A DNA stretch of 21,340 bases from CAKSQF01 sp964582375. Its GTDB lineage: Bacteria; Bacillota; Clostridia; Oscillospirales; CAG-272. A program made the position numbers and the translations under genes. Shown here piece by piece: positions 21,300 through 21,340 of the stretch (position 1 is the stretch's first letter; each line of letters starts with the position of its first letter). The notes beneath the pieces were generated by a model, which was not told the origin of the DNA, searched no databases, and saw nothing but the letters and a program-made list of their open reading frames with translations. The stretch spans positions 1 through 21,340 of the forward strand of contig CAZORL010000027.1 in NCBI GenBank assembly GCA_964582375.1, written 5' to 3'.

Positions 21300-21340
21300 A
21301 ATATTATTTCTCCCGGTAGGGGAGGGGCTTGCTCCTCCCG
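21300..21340. repeat. Edge of a GC-rich palindromic repeat, cut by the window end
   Basis: CCCGGTAGGGGAGGGGCTTG followed by CTCCTCCCG can fold GGGAG with CTCCC. The GGTAGGGG...CTTG...CCCG style resembles palindromic intergenic repeats common in Clostridia. Only its start is in view. The rest of 21189-21299 contains no gene. Confidence 0.4.

Noticed and set aside
1..21340. CRISPR array, defence island, prophage or toxin-antitoxin system
   Set aside because: No regular repeat-spacer array, integrase, transposase, restriction, nuclease or phage structural gene is visible on either strand.

Overview
The window reads as a chromosomal stretch of a spore-forming, Gram-positive Clostridia-type bacterium (Bacillota). 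The reasons are spoIVA with a partner PRC-barrel sporulation gene, a UgtP/MGDG-synthase-type glycosyltransferase, Firmicutes-style strong Shine-Dalgarno sites, a lipobox lipoprotein, and vegetative promoters of the form TTGACA-17-TAAAAT with a TRTG extended -10. Species or genus cannot be named from the sequence alone.

Layout: (1) 1-466 is a small unrecognised membrane ORF, then the last codons of a broken gene and a terminator. This edge looks like a junction. (2) 565-2609 holds a lipoprotein divergent from asnS. (3) 2673-7878 runs rightward: a PLP aspartate-type aminotransferase, mnmG, a MITE-like inverted-repeat element, hslO (Hsp33), and an overlapping compact FNT channel. (4) 7999-11412 runs leftward: a UgtP-type glycosyltransferase, then a PHP-domain hydrolase and pepD. 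(5) 11521-14060 is the rpmG-secE-nusG-rplK-rplA cluster, with a structured leader, an attenuator-like hairpin after nusG, and a recognisable L1-binding operator before rplK. It ends at a strong terminator with no rplJ/rplL. (6) 14153-15004 is a membrane protein that looks like a CPBP protease relative lacking its catalytic residues. (7) 15128-17988 runs leftward: a D-2-hydroxyacid dehydrogenase, rsmG, and a Gfo/Idh/MocA oxidoreductase with its own promoter. (8) 18200-19318 is a divergent PRPP-synthetase homologue. (9) 19414-21176 is spoIVA followed by a YlmC/YmxH-like gene, behind a candidate sigma-E promoter.

Most of the content is housekeeping: translation (asnS, mnmG, rpmG, rplK, rplA, rsmG), transcription and secretion (nusG, secE), stress chaperoning (hslO), envelope lipids, and spore coat assembly. 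I found no CRISPR array, phage, defence system, transposase, tRNA or rRNA. I do not see a clearly new biological system. The parts most worth a second look are regulatory: the L1 operator, the rpmG leader with a possible coupled small ORF and TTG start, two promoters whose 18-bp palindromes sit in the same register, and competing hairpins between cistrons. On the protein side they are the compact FNT fused by overlap to Hsp33 and the catalytically dead CPBP-like protein.
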